Positions 10,259 through 20,856 of a stretch of DNA of 64,000 nt are shown here, piece after piece. The DNA is taken from positions 2,111,001 to 2,175,000 of the forward strand of contig JBBBDQ010000443.1 of NCBI GenBank assembly GCA_037127315.1, in the 5' to 3' direction. The notes under the pieces are model-generated. The model was given only the letters and a program-made list of their open reading frames with translations, was not told where the DNA came from and did not search any database. This stretch comes from Ascarosepion bandense (lineage: Eukaryota; Mollusca; Cephalopoda; Sepiida; Sepiidae). How positions within the stretch are numbered: the first letter of the stretch is position 1; every line of letters starts with the position of its first letter. Made by a program: the position numbers and the translations under genes.

Positions 10259-11180
10259 TATAATGAAGAAGGATCCTATCTAAGACTTAGAGGGTTCATT
10301 CACTTGAAGCTATTACGAATTATCAGAAGAGCATCAATTTTACAGTTGAACAAATAATTAATTTCTTGCCTAGCTATGCAAGGGATCTTTTCTTTTGGGC
10401 TGAAGTGTACATCAATTACTTTGACCCAAGAGAGTGGCAGGTACACAACAGTAAGCATTAAGAAAAAGAAAAAACGACTTTTAAGATGAATGTGCATCAG
10501 ATTGCATGGAATATTTAAGAACTATTAGGGAGGCAGTCATGTTAAATGTTGCAGATGTCTTGCTATGTTAACAGATGATGCAAATTGATCTGATATCTAT
10601 TGATGACAAGGCAATAAAAACAACTGCATAGATAGTGGTAGGGTGTAAACAGTGATGACATCATTGAAGTTCATTGGGTGGGGAAAAAAATTGGGGTTAG
10701 GCAGTAATCTCATTTGTTGATAGAGAGATTTGGCGAAACCTGGGAGGTGGTTCATTGATGCTTGCTTTCAAAGGGAAAGCAGTTGATACATAATTTTCTG
10801 GGTTTAAGGAAAAGTCCTTCCATTAACATATATCATTATTCACTGTTCTTTCCTCCCCGACTAAATTTTATCTGGAAATGTGTGTGGCGGATATCTTGTG
10901 TAATCTGAGACTTACCTTCCTTTTAGTCTGAATAAAATATTGATTGGAGAGTTGATAAAATAGAAAGCAGGATAGAGAGATAAATTGATGGAGATATTTG
11001 AAGACTTAAGCCTAAAAGGCAACCAGGAAGGCTTTTGTGAGAGATAGACAGTAACATTGGAAGAGGAACTTAATGATTATTCTGACCAGAATAAGAAAGA
11101 TTTTACAAGAACCTGTTATTACAGGATGGAAGGAATGGATTGTTAAACATTTACAAGTGTTTTTAATTTATTTATCCAAA
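10259..11180. other. 0.9 kb without recognised features
   Basis: No ORF with a domain and no match to the repeat families in the window. Confidence 0.45.
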
Positions 11181-11186
11181 CATTAT

Positions 11187-12167
11187 ATTACGAGGATGCA
11201 TTTATATATAAAAATAATATAACTAATGGATAAAAAGTTATAGTAAGGGATTCTATTGAGTCCTAATTGTATTACTGTTACGAGGATGCATTTATATATA
11301 AAAATAATATTAATAATGTCTAAAAAGTTTTAGTAAGGGATTCTATTGATTCCTACTTGTATTACTGTTACGAGGATGCATTTATATATAAAAATAATAT
11401 TAATAATGTCTAAAAAGTTTTAGTAAGGGATTCTATTGATTCCTACTTGTATTACTGTTACGAGGATGCATTTATATATAAAAATAATATTAATAATGTC
11501 TAAAAAGTTTTAGTAAGGGATTCATTTGTGTCCTACTAGTTATTACAAAAAACGTTTTAATTCATGAAGTAGTTGTAAAAATAAGGAAATTAGAAATAGA
11601 ACGTTTAGAAGATGCTAGTATGTCTGAGAAAATTCGAGTAAAATCTAGAGAATTCTAAAGGATTCTAGAATATGCAAATTAGGTGTTAGCCCCTATAAAA
11701 ATAGGTTTTGGGAAGAGAGTATTAAGTTGTTAAAAGGATTTGTTGGCATTATCAACTCTGGCTTTGATTCAAGGATTTATATCCAGCTGAAAGAATCTCT
11801 ACAAAAAGTTGCCGACCAACTAAAACCTGAAAAAGAACCTTATTGAACTATATGGGGAAATAGATATTTTTGACTCTTTCATTAACCAAGCTAATAATTC
11901 TTTGTATACACATTTGAGGATTTCCAAAATGTATAGCACTTAAACTTCTTTGCTATCTTAACTGGGTAAAGATATTTGACACCTACCTTCCTCTTCATAA
12001 CACTTCAACTGTCAGTAGTAAACTCTGTTTTTCTTTTTGAATGCAAAAACTGTATATTTGTAAATATTTTTATTTAATGTTTTGGTAAATTAAATATTTG
12101 TTTGTGATTTATCTCTTGAGTTTTGGTTAATAAAATTTTTTTCTTTTGTTACACTTAACACGTAACA
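11187..12167 (+). mobile_element. Solo LTR, 981 bp, TSD ATTAT, with U3 tandem repeats
   Basis: The 3' end is CACTTAACACGTAACA, complementary to the TGTTACG that starts each internal 90-bp unit; the outermost 5' bases have decayed to ATTACG. ATTAT flanks the element at 11182-11186 and 12168-12172. The order fits an LTR: four 90-bp repeats in U3 (11191-11550), a TATA-like CCTATAAAAATAGG at about 11692-11705, and a polyadenylation signal AATAAA at 12129. No coding sequence is attached. Confidence 0.8.
11191..11550 (+). repeat. 90-bp tandem repeat x4
   Basis: The unit start CGAGGATGCATTTATATA falls at 11191, 11281, 11371 and 11461, exactly 90 bases apart. Units two to four are nearly identical, which implies recent duplication or homogenisation. 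It occupies the presumed U3 enhancer part of the LTR. Confidence 0.95.
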
Positions 12168-12172
12168 ATTAT

Positions 12173-12457
12173 TTTTAATTTGATTAGATGTTCTGCTTTC
12201 TTATTATTAAACAGTATATTTATTTATGTCTACTAGCCTGAATACTCGAGAAACCTTGTTAGGAAAATATGCATCCTTTGACAGGTTTCAGACCTGTGTA
12301 CACTAGGTGAAACCATCATTAGAACTGACATGTCGGACCACCTAGGACTTCCAAACCAGACAAAGCCCGAACAATGCTTTTGAATCCACATCTTTCCTAA
12401 TTCTCAAAATATACATACCTGCTCTGTTTCATGTCCTAATGTAAACAAAAACAATTT
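12173..12457. other. No recognised gene
   Basis: Sequence around 12230-12310 (CTACTAGCCTGAATACTCGAGAAACCTTG) weakly resembles 9097-9130, hinting at an old dispersed repeat. Nothing else was recognised. Confidence 0.35.
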
Positions 12458-12586
12458 ATTTACAAAATCCATTACAAAATCGATTAAATCCAACATATTT
12501 TTAATTTGTTTGTTTAAAAATAATGTTTAAACAAATAGATTAAAAATACATCAGATTTAGTCCATTTCTTAATGGATTTCGTAAAA
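12458..12586. repeat. Inverted-repeat hairpin, ~60-bp arms
   Basis: The left arm TTTACAAAATCCATTA ... AATTTGTTTGTTTAAA and right arm TTTAAACAAATAGATT ... TAATGGATTTCGTAAA are complementary with a few interruptions around a 7-base centre. It could be a small fold-back MITE, but I see no clear target duplication. Confidence 0.65.
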
Positions 12587-12837
12587 ATTTACATGTATGT
12601 CCATTGCTAGGGCATCTTGCTAATTCCTGTTGCAGATGTCTGCACAGGCAAATTTGTGTTTTTTTAATATACAAAATCTTCCATGAAGCACATACAATTC
12701 CCTTAAAATATTAATCTAGATTCACTGATCCAGTCATAATTTTGGGGCCATATCATTTATAAAATGGATGTGTGGTGATGTAACAGTTAACAAATCAGAA
12801 AATCAACAAGTAGAGTTCAAAATTCTGTCTGAGTTTA

Positions 12838-13115
12838 CACTGTTTGAACTGTTGTCCTCATCTTTATTGTCACATTCACAACATTTTGGCTGTTGCACAC
12901 TCCGGCCTTCTTCAGGGTTATTAGAATTTTGAACCGAACCCTTTATTTTGATCACTGGAGTATAATATTCTCATTGTAACCTAGTGATTGAAATAAAGGG
13001 TTCTGTTCAAAGTTTCCATCACCTGAAGAAGGCTGGCGCATACAACAGCTGAAACGTTGTGAATATGACAATAAACTCGAGGACAACAGTCCAAAAAATG
13101 TAAATAGTATAAATA
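12838..13115. repeat. Head-to-head PLE ends
   Basis: The minus-strand copy (12838-12960) and plus-strand copy (12978-13115) are reverse complements separated by about 20 bases. The plus copy reads CACCTGAAGAAGGCTGGCG, then CAGCTGAAACGTTGTG, then a GAGGACAACAGTCCAAA hairpin. Inverted terminal repeats of this kind are a known quirk of Penelope elements. Confidence 0.75.
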
Positions 13116-13117
13116 AA

Positions 13118-13345
13118 GTGGCTCAGATTAAGCAATTGGAGAGCCAAGTTTGAATTCCAGATGAATCCATTACGTTTATTTACGTGCTAATACGCTTAGA
13201 AAAGTTATGAATCCGTTTCCCTCCTGCCAACTATGGGTAAAGCAGGACAGACTGGGTTCTATTACCTTGGTTGGCAACTAGTCTAGGAGAAGGAGAAACT
13301 CTATTCAAATCCTGCCTGGAGAGGGTTGGGCTCCATCAGACTATC
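13118..13345 (+). mobile_element. SINE-A fragment
   Basis: Contains the B-box-containing segment AAGTTTGAATTCCAG, ATTACGTTTATTTACGTGC and the AGCAGGACAGACTGGG body, with the ACCTTGGTTGGCAACTAGTC block. The right part is diverged and broken by the solo LTR that follows. Confidence 0.6.
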
Positions 13346-13349
13346 TTGC

Positions 13350-13629
13350 TGTTGTGGAGTAGTTTTTACACTGAAGGTTATAATCCTGCTATGTCAGTTG
13401 CTAATCGACTTAACGCACCCAAAATGTTAAGAACTTGGTAATCTTCCGCTGAAAGCTGACTCCTTAGTATTCGGCTGACTGCTGACTAATTTCAACTGCC
13501 TAATAGTTCTACTGAACTTCAATAGAACTCTAACAAACTCCCATGAACCTCCCAAGTACTTCCTGTTGACTCTTATTAATATAGAAGGGAGAGTTCATTA
13601 TCTGAGGAATAGGTGTGTTCCCCATAACA
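13350..13629 (-). mobile_element. Solo LTR, 280 bp, TSD CTTGC
   Basis: Bounded by TGTTGTGGAG...CCCCATAACA and flanked by CTTGC at 13345-13349 and 13630-13634. A TATA-like CTATATTAATAAG is found on the minus strand. It landed close to or in the older SINE-A fragment. Internal AACTGCC/AACTTC/AACTC-type short direct repeats are present. Confidence 0.8.
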
Positions 13630-13822
13630 CTTGCCCAACATATACCACTTCTATTCAAATTCTTTTTTTTTTAATGAATATTGTTTGGATCATGATGAAG
13701 CTGTTATGATATAAGATGAATGTTTGTGCTGTACATATTCAAAGGTTGAAGTGATGGATTTAACTGCTTTCTTTTGAGTTTTCAACATATATGCACAGCA
13801 TCTTCAGGCTGGTTTTTAGTTC

Positions 13823-14134
13823 TTTTTTTTTTTTTAATCATGTCACCCCAAGCAAGACGGTAACACCACTGATGTGCAGGGGGCTACGTAAGAGTGAAAA
13901 GATTGGAAAAGAGAAAGCCAGAAACCACGTCCTAAGCAGAGAACAAGGGATGAGCCTCTTCACCTGTTCAATAGACATGGGTGGAGTGTGAACCGGGTGA
14001 TAGTTCAGTCTATCTACTCCAATTGAAAAAAAAAAGAAAGAAAAGAGTGAGAAGATTGTTAAAGAGAAAGCCGGAAGCCACATCCTAAACAGGGAACAAG
14101 GGATGAGCCTCCTCACCTGTTCAATAGATGTGGT
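13823..14134 (-). mobile_element. SINE-D dimer
   Basis: On the minus strand, a unit starting CACATCTATTGAACAGGTGA is joined by a T-rich linker (14028-14045 region) to a second unit that ends in the LINE-1-type block (GTAGCCCCCTGCACATCAGTG) and an A-run. The two halves match over about 95 bases. Local ORFs on both strands are by-products. Confidence 0.8.
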
Positions 14135-14439
14135 TTTAGATTGATTCCCACCTCAAGGTGAGAGAGCTCTGTCAGCTTTGTGATTTAACCTATAGCTTAA
14201 GGAAGAAAGGGAGTTTTCACACCTTTTTCCAGGGATAATTATGCTGAAGCAGGTATAATAAATTTCGGCTCAGTGACTTCAGTATCCAAATTGCAAACCA
14301 TTACTATTCACCAAACTGGTTTTGGTTGTTGCAGAATTAGCCTTTTTATACTGTAAGTATATTCAGACATATTTTGTCAGCAGAAGATAAAAATGTTTTT
14401 TAGGTTATCTCATGAAGCAAAAAGTTTATTATTAAAACA

Positions 14440-16670
14440 AATAAATATCGATAATTTTCATATATTAAGCATGTAATTTAATAAAATAAAATGAATATAT
14501 ATTAAATAAATAATTTAAAATGGATATATAATTAATTTTAAATGATTATATAATTAATGAATTTAAAATAAATATATAAATTAAAAATGAATAATTTAAG
14601 GAATTAAAAATAATTAATTTAAAATGAATGCATAATTAGTAATTTAAAATGAATATATAATTATTAATTTAAAAATGAATATATCATAAATTTTAAATGA
14701 TTATATAATTAATGAATTTAAAATAAATCTTATAAATTAAATGGTTATATCAATTTAAAAATTCAAAAAATAAATTCAATTTAAAATGAATGCATAATTA
14801 GCTAATTTAAAATGAATATATAATTAACTAATTTAAAAATGAATATATAATTAATTTTAAATGGATATATAAATTAATGAATTTAAATAATATATAAATT
14901 AAAAATGAATATATAATTTAAAAATTCAAAATAAATTAATTCAAAATGAATGCATAATTAGCTAATTTAAAATGAATATATAATTAACTAATTTAAAATG
15001 AATCATATCATAAATTTTAAATGATTATATAATTAATGAATTTAAAATAAATATATAAATTAAATGAATATATAATTTAAAAATTCAAAAATAAATTAAT
15101 TTAAAATGAATGCATAATTAGCTAATTTAAAATGAATATATAATTAACTAATTTAAAAATGAATATCTATCATTTAAATGATTATATAATTAATGAATTT
15201 AAAATAAATATATAAATTAAAAATGAATATATAATTTAAAAATTCAAAAATAAATTAATTAAAATGAATGCATAATTAGCTAATTTAAAATGAATATATA
15301 ATTAACTAATTTAAAAATGAATATATCATTAATTTTAAATGATTATATAATTAATGAATTTAAAATAAATGTATAAATTAAAATGGATATCATAGTTTAA
15401 AATTCAAAAATAAATTAATTTAAAAATGATGTAATTAGCTAATTTAAATAGAATAATATGATATTTCATTTAAAAATGAATATATCATAAATTTTAAATG
15501 ATTATATAATTAATGAATTTAAAATAAATATATAAATTAAAATGAGATATATAATTTTAAAAATTCAAAAATAAATTAATTTAAAATGAATGCATAATTA
15601 GCTAATTTAAAATAATTAATATATTCTTTAATTTTAAAAATGAATCATATCATTAATTTTAAATGATTATATAATTAAATGAATTTAAAATAAAATATAT
15701 AAATTAAAAATGAATATATAATTTAAAAGTTAAAAATAAATTAATTTAAAATGAATGCATAATTAGCTAATTTAAAATGAATATATAATTAATAATTTAA
15801 AAATGAATATATCATAAATTTTAAATGATTATATAATTAATGAATTTGAAATAAATATATAAATTAAAAATGAATATATATTAAAATTAAAATGTTAAAA
15901 AATTAATTTAAAATGAATGCATAATTAGCTAATTTAAAATGAATATATAATTAACTAATTTAAAAATGAATATATCATTAATTTTAAATGATTATATAAT
16001 TAATGAATTTAAAATAAATATATAAATTAAAAATGAATATATAATTTAAAAATTCAAAAATAAATTAATTTAAAATGGATACATAATTAGCTAATTTAAA
16101 ATGAATATATAATTAACTAATTTAAAAATGAATATATCATTAATTTTAAATGATTATATAATTAATGAATTTAAAATAAATATATAAATTAAAAATGAAT
16201 ATATAATTTAAAAATTCAAAAATAAATTAATTTAAAATAGGTATAATTAATATAATTTTAAAATGAATATATAATTAACTAATTTAAAAATGAATATGTC
16301 ATAAATTTTAAATAAGTTATATAATTAATGAATTTAAAATAAATATATAAATTAAAAATGAATATATAATTTAAAAATTCAAAAATAAATTAATTTAAAA
16401 TGAATGCATAATTAGCTAATTTAAAATGAATATATAATTAACTAATTTAAAAATGAATACCATCAGTGATTTTAAATGATTATATAATTAATGAATTTAA
16501 AATAAATATATAATTAAAAATGAATATATGATTTAAAAATTCAAAGATAAATTATTTAAAATGAATGTAATTATTTAATTTAAAATGAATATACAATTAA
16601 CTAATTTAAAAATCTGAATGTATCATTAATTTTAAATGATTATATAATTAACTAATTAAAAATAAACAAG
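14440..16670. repeat. AT-rich satellite, ~160-bp units x13
   Basis: The landmark GAATGCATAATTAG recurs near 14626, 14788, 14948, 15108, 15266, 15428, 15588, 15753, 15914, 16077, 16238, 16402 and 16563, spacing 158-165 bases. Each unit is itself made of five or six related ~25-32-base subunits of the form TAATTTAAAATGAATATATAA. The base composition is almost entirely A and T. No ORF. Satellites like this often act as scaffold-attachment DNA, but nothing here shows it. Confidence 0.95.
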
Positions 16671-16809
16671 TAACCGATAATTTTTAATATTACGAGAACT
16701 TAATGGAGACACGTAATTTGATGAATTATACGATTGTGAGTGAATTTGCCAATTTTATTCTATTTATAAAGAGTTTTTTACAAAATTATATTTTTGAACA
16801 GCAAAATTA

Positions 16810-17860
16810 AAATGTATATTTGTACAGGGTGAGATGGATAAATTGTCATCTAAATTATACAAAAATGAAAATAACACTGACATCTCATTTTAACATGTAT
16901 ATCTACCAAAATTACACAAATTTCTTAAAATACTAAAGAATAAATTTATTTGCTAAAATCGCCATTGGCTTCAACCATGGGCTTTATACGACTTCAGAAT
17001 CCCCTGCAATTCTTCTGGACAGTTTCCTTGTTTAAGTTGGTAAATGTTGTCATAATCCTTGCCTTCAGTTTATTTTTGGTATTACAATGAATTTTGTTGC
17101 TCAAATTTGCCCCAGACAGAATAATGAAGGGGTCAACAGTCTGGGGAGTTAGGTGGCCAGATTTTTTTTTTTTGTTTTTAATCATATCACCCCAAGCAAG
17201 GCGGTGACACCACTGATGCACATGGGGCTACTTAAGAGTAAAATAATTGGAAAAGAGAAAGCCGGAAACCACATCCTAAAAAGGAAACAAGGGATGAGCC
17301 TCTTCACCTGTTCAAAAGACGTGGGTGGGGTGTGTACCAGGCGATAGTTAAGTCTATCTACACCAACTGAAAACAAAAAAAAGAGAAAAAAAAAAAAGAA
17401 AGCTGGGAACCACATCCTAAACAGGAAACAAAGGGATGAGCCTCTTCACCTGTTCAAAAGACGTGGGTGGAGTGTGAACCGGGCAATAGTGGTTGCAGAA
17501 ATTGTCTGACAGCCATGACTGGATTTTCTTCCTTGTGTGGCATGGTGCAGAGTCCTGTTTATTGCCAAATATAGGATCTTCAAGTTATGGCTGCAATACA
17601 TGTGGTGACGTTATAATCTGAATGGGATTTTTGAATTCACGCTATTACAGTGACAAAACATAAAATGAATTCCATCCTGTTGGCATAAAGCATTCTTACC
17701 AGAACAGTTGTACATTTGTATCTGGATTAAATTTCTTTAATGTCCACCACCAACATTTTGAAAACTTTCAATGCATTTAATTTGCCATTTAGGAAAACTG
17801 ATTTAATGAGGAGCCACATGAACTGTTCTGCTTTGTTGGAGGCCATGATGAAAAATTAAT
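16810..17860 (-). pseudogene. mariner-like transposase relic
   Basis: Minus-strand translation preserves transposase landmarks in the right order. An MASNKAEQF-like start lies near 17850. A VVDIKE-like first-aspartate region is near 17740. QDSAPCHT (second aspartate) with K.QSWL.DNF is near 17500-17560. After an inserted SINE-D come P..VDPF (third aspartate) and LKARIMTTFTNLNKETVQ near 17000-17150, then VEANGDF at about 16965. These are diagnostic for IS630/Tc1-mariner elements of the maT/mariner type. The N-terminal helix-turn-helix to first-D region is deleted, and there are stops and frameshifts, so it is dead. Terminal inverted repeats are not clear. Confidence 0.8.
17162..17490 (-). mobile_element. 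SINE-D dimer inside mariner relic
   Basis: The same dimer plan as at 13823: LINE-1-type tail next to an A-run (T-run on the plus strand at 17163-17180), one full unit, an A-rich linker at about 17370-17400, then a second unit ending at GGGCAATAG. It separates the QDSAPCHT and P..VDPF parts of the transposase, so it is younger than the mariner. Confidence 0.8.
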
Positions 17861-18394
17861 TACCCAATGAAAATACTGTCTATAATAATAGTCATATATT
17901 TGACTGGCTTAGCATATGGCTGATGTAAAAGTTCATCAACAGACTGCTTCAACCGTTGACTGATATCCCTGTATAATAAGCAGAATGCTTGAAGATGACT
18001 ATTACACCTCCTCTGGGTGAGGTTAGGGGAGGAGTCTGAGGTAAAATTAGACATAAATAAAATCTAGAGGGAAGAGAAAAGAATAGGATTAGTGTAAGCT
18101 GGTTAAAGTAGAGATACTAAGGTTTAACAAATGAGTTTAGGAGGTAGAGAACAATTTCCATCTGCCTTGTATTTCAGTGGTTACAATTTGAAGGAAGTGC
18201 GTCAGAGTGAATCAGTCTGTTTAAATGGTTGTGGTGACAGAAGAACCAAGTCTTACCTTGAAAAAAATTTGTGTTCTTTGTGCTGTCTGTCGTAAAAAGA
18301 AAATCAGAATTAAGATGGGTCAGCTTTAGTAGGCCTCGAAATATGATAACCTTTTATGCTTCTCTACCAAACTTGACCAATTTACACCCTTTCT
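17861..18394. other. No recognised gene
   Basis: No repeat or domain that I recognise. A 64-codon minus ORF has no motif. Confidence 0.4.
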
Positions 18395-18800
18395 AACCCC
18401 AATAAAAAAACATACGAATGCTGGACAATCTTTCCAAAGATGAGGAAGAGACTTAAAGCAGCAGAAACGTAGTTCTAAAGAAAAATGCTGAGGATATGAT
18501 GAACCGGTCATGTTAGCAACAACAAAATTTTGGAGAGAATGGAAACAAAAAGGAAATTTATACTTAACACTGGAAATAGGCAATTAAATTTTCTGTTGCG
18601 TATAATGAGGAATGGGGGCCTGAAAAATCTGATACTCTTGGGACAGATTGATGGAAAGAGAGACAGAGAAAAGCAACATTTATCATACTTGATGGGCTTG
18701 AGTAAATGGCAGAACATGTTGAAACTTATTAAGAGCTACAAGGGGCAGGAAGATGTGGAGAGCCATGACTGCTTATGTTCTGAAGAGACATGGCACATAG
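18395..18800 (+). mobile_element. LINE-2 ORF2 C-terminal fragment
   Basis: The 103-codon frame from 18530 starts MERMETKRKFILNTGNRQLNF, parallel to MLERMATKRKL...KRQLKFLGH in the copy at 20867-21163, and continues NLILLGQIDGKRDR and a truncated end. Upstream the mutated RRMLRI part is at about 18480. It is a 5'-truncated, frameshifted LINE pseudogene. Confidence 0.75.
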
Positions 18801-19214
18801 AAGAAGACAAAAACTTTGAATTACAGAGGAGAGATTTTTAGCATTTTCATATGTGAAGAAGGTAGTTAGGTGTTGTGATCCCTTCTGATTTACACTGTAA
18901 TATTTTCTGTGGTTGTATTTACAAGACTGATTTATGACATTTGAATTTACGATCCAAGACTTATAATATTTGCCTCTGAACCTCTCTATCACAATTTTCT
19001 CACAACAATCTGGATTTTTAAATAGTTAATAAGTTAATACAGTATAAATATATCCAAACTCCACTCAAGGGTGACAAATGTATATTTTAATAAGACTTTG
19101 TTGGAATGCACACCTTCTCTATCTTCCTAAACCCCATCACTTCCAGCAGAGCAGAGGGCATCAACAACCCTTTGCCATTAATAATGGGGTTCTCAATGCT
19201 TCTGTAATTTGTCT
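18801..19214. other. No recognised gene
   Basis: AT-rich; nothing recognised. Confidence 0.4.
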
Positions 19215-19480
19215 TTTTTTACAGGCAGGGTGTTGACCCTACACAAACCCCTTTATCCTTCGAGTGAGGTAGACTGATTGCCAACCAAGGCTATAGAACC
19301 CAATCTATCCTGTTATTTAAGCCATAGCTGGAGGGGAGAAGAGATGGATTAATATTTTACCCAAAGGTATTTGTGCATAAGTAAATGTAGTGAATTAAAC
19401 TGGAATTCGAACTTAGCTCTTTGATTTCTCATTTCAAGCCAATATCGACTGCACCACCCATGCACATCCACTGCTCTATC
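19215..19480 (-). mobile_element. SINE-A variant, reverse orientation
   Basis: Minus-strand SINE-A: head GCATGGGTGGTGCAGTCGAT near 19470, B-box region AAGTTCGAATTCC near 19410, body with the AACAGGATAGATTGGG block. The 3' end is different from the usual one and reads AAGGGGTTTGTGTAGGGTC, similar to 3070-3110. Confidence 0.75.
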
Positions 19481-19633
19481 TTAATTTCTTTTTTTTTTTA
19501 TAATCATCTCGCCCTAAGCAAGGCAGTTCACTGCCACTGGTGTGCAGGGGGTTATATAGGAGGAAAGTTATGAGAAAGAGTGACAGCTTATAGGGGGTGT
19601 CAGGAATTGGGTAAGAGAAGAATGAATATGGCT

Positions 19634-19692
19634 ATAAAGTGAGGGATCAGTTTATATATTGAGTGTGATGTACAACTGATCCCCCACTTTAT
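19634..19692. repeat. Hairpin element, copy 1
   Basis: ATAAAGTGAGGGATCAGTT is paired with AACTGATCCCCCACTTTAT with one mismatch, with a 21-base loop. It is inside the LINE-1 3' UTR. Confidence 0.75.
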
Positions 19693-19865
19693 ATCCACAT
19701 TATAATAGTGGAGAAATCTTTTTTTTTTTTTATAATCATGTCGCCCCAAGCAAGGCAGTTTACTGCCACTGTTTTGCAAGGGTTTACATAGGAGGAAAGT
19801 TATGAGAAAGAGTGACAGGTTATAGAAGGTGTCAGGAATTATGTAAAAGAAGTATGACTGTGGCC

Positions 19866-19924
19866 ATAAAGTAAGGGATCAGTTTATTGCTTGATTGTGA
19901 TGCACAATTGATCCCCCACTTTAT
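19866..19924. repeat. Hairpin element, copy 2
   Basis: ATAAAGTAAGGGATCAGTT with AATTGATCCCCCACTTTAT, three mismatches. It is the duplicated partner of copy 1, 232 bases away. Confidence 0.75.
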
Positions 19925-20423
19925 ATCCATATTATAATAGTATAGAAAGCTTTTTGTCTTTTTTTTTTTTTTTTTTTTTTTTTTGCAATCATCTCGCCCC
20001 AAGCAAGGTAGTTTACTGCCACTGGTGTGCAGAGGGTTACATAGGAGGAAAGTTATGAGAAAGATTAACAGGTTATAGGGTATATCAGGAAGTGGGTAAG
20101 AGAAGGATGAGAGTACTGATGAAAGTGGAGTGGATGGAGAAAGGAGCATGAGAGGGAGTATGCAAGTCAGTGAGTTAGGAGATGACTATTGACTTTACAT
20201 TTAAATTCTTGGAGATTGTAACTGACGGGGAAGTAAGTAAACAGAAGGGAATTCCATAGGTTGGAAGTGCGAGAAAAGAAGCTGCCGGAGTAGAATTTAT
20301 TAATTAATCATTTTGGAGAATGAAAACAAGACATTTTTCTCTATGTATTATTTGCCGGAGTTTTCCATTTTAAATTTACAGTCATAATAATGATTTAATT
20401 TCAATTTTTTACATTTTATCTGG

Positions 20424-20541
20424 GCTTACGGCCATATCACGTTGAATAAACCGGTTCTCGCTCAATCACCGAAGATAAGCAACGTTGTGCCTGGTCAGTA
20501 CTTAGATGGGTGACTGCTTGGGAATACCAGGTGCTGTTAGC
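20424..20541 (+). repeat. 5S rRNA-derived head of SINE
   Basis: About 118 bases aligned end to end with animal 5S rRNA: GCTTACGGCCATATCACGTT start, AGCAACGTTG..CCTGGTCAGTACTT, GATGGGTGAC, GGGAATACCAGGTGCTGTTAGC end. Substitutions in the A-box region (GAAGATAAGC) and the direct fusion to a tRNA-like head argue for a SINE head rather than a 5S gene. Confidence 0.9.
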
Positions 20542-20856
20542 ATTTAGTGATGAATGTGCGTTGTGGTGAAGTGGATATTGGCTCGGAAAGAGAAATCGGT
20601 GAGCCGAGTTTGAATTCCAGTTGAATACCCTGCATTCACTTAAGCACTGGTACCCTTGGGAAAGGTATTAATCCATCCCTGCCGTTCAGTTATGGGTTAA
20701 ATAACAGGGTAGGACTTTGGGATCCTGCCCTTAAAAAAAACAAATCCCAATGAATCTTGATACTCGAAAAGAAAGAAGTATTACTAGACACAAAACATAT
20801 AAAAATGACAATAAATTGTTGAAAAAGAAAAAGGTATTACCAGCAATAAATCTTCT
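20424..20856 (+). mobile_element. 5S-SINE (5S + tRNA-1 + body), 3' cut by LINE-2
   Basis: A 5S head (20424-20541), a 10-base linker, then the SINE-A-type tRNA-like head at 20551 (GAATGTGCGTTGTGG ... CGAGTTTGAATTCC), the AGTTATGGGTTAAATAACAGGG body, then ACAAATCCCAATGAATCTTG...GGTATTACCAGCAATAAAT. The LINE-2 insertion begins at CTTCTTCTTC, where intact copies (48.9 kb) continue to the shared tail. Confidence 0.85.

Larger units (their letters stand above)
19488..20300 (-). mobile_element. LINE-1 3' end, triplicated in tandem
   Basis: Three copies of the LINE-1 3' UTR lie head to tail, each starting at a T-run (A-run on the minus strand) near 19490, 19720 and 19955, followed by CATC/TCGCCCyAAGCAAGG. 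The first two are about 232 bases long and each contains the same 59-bp hairpin, so the hairpin came before the duplication. The third continues further into the LINE, with the equivalent of the LWNSLPS.C-type C-terminus to 20300. Confidence 0.8.
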
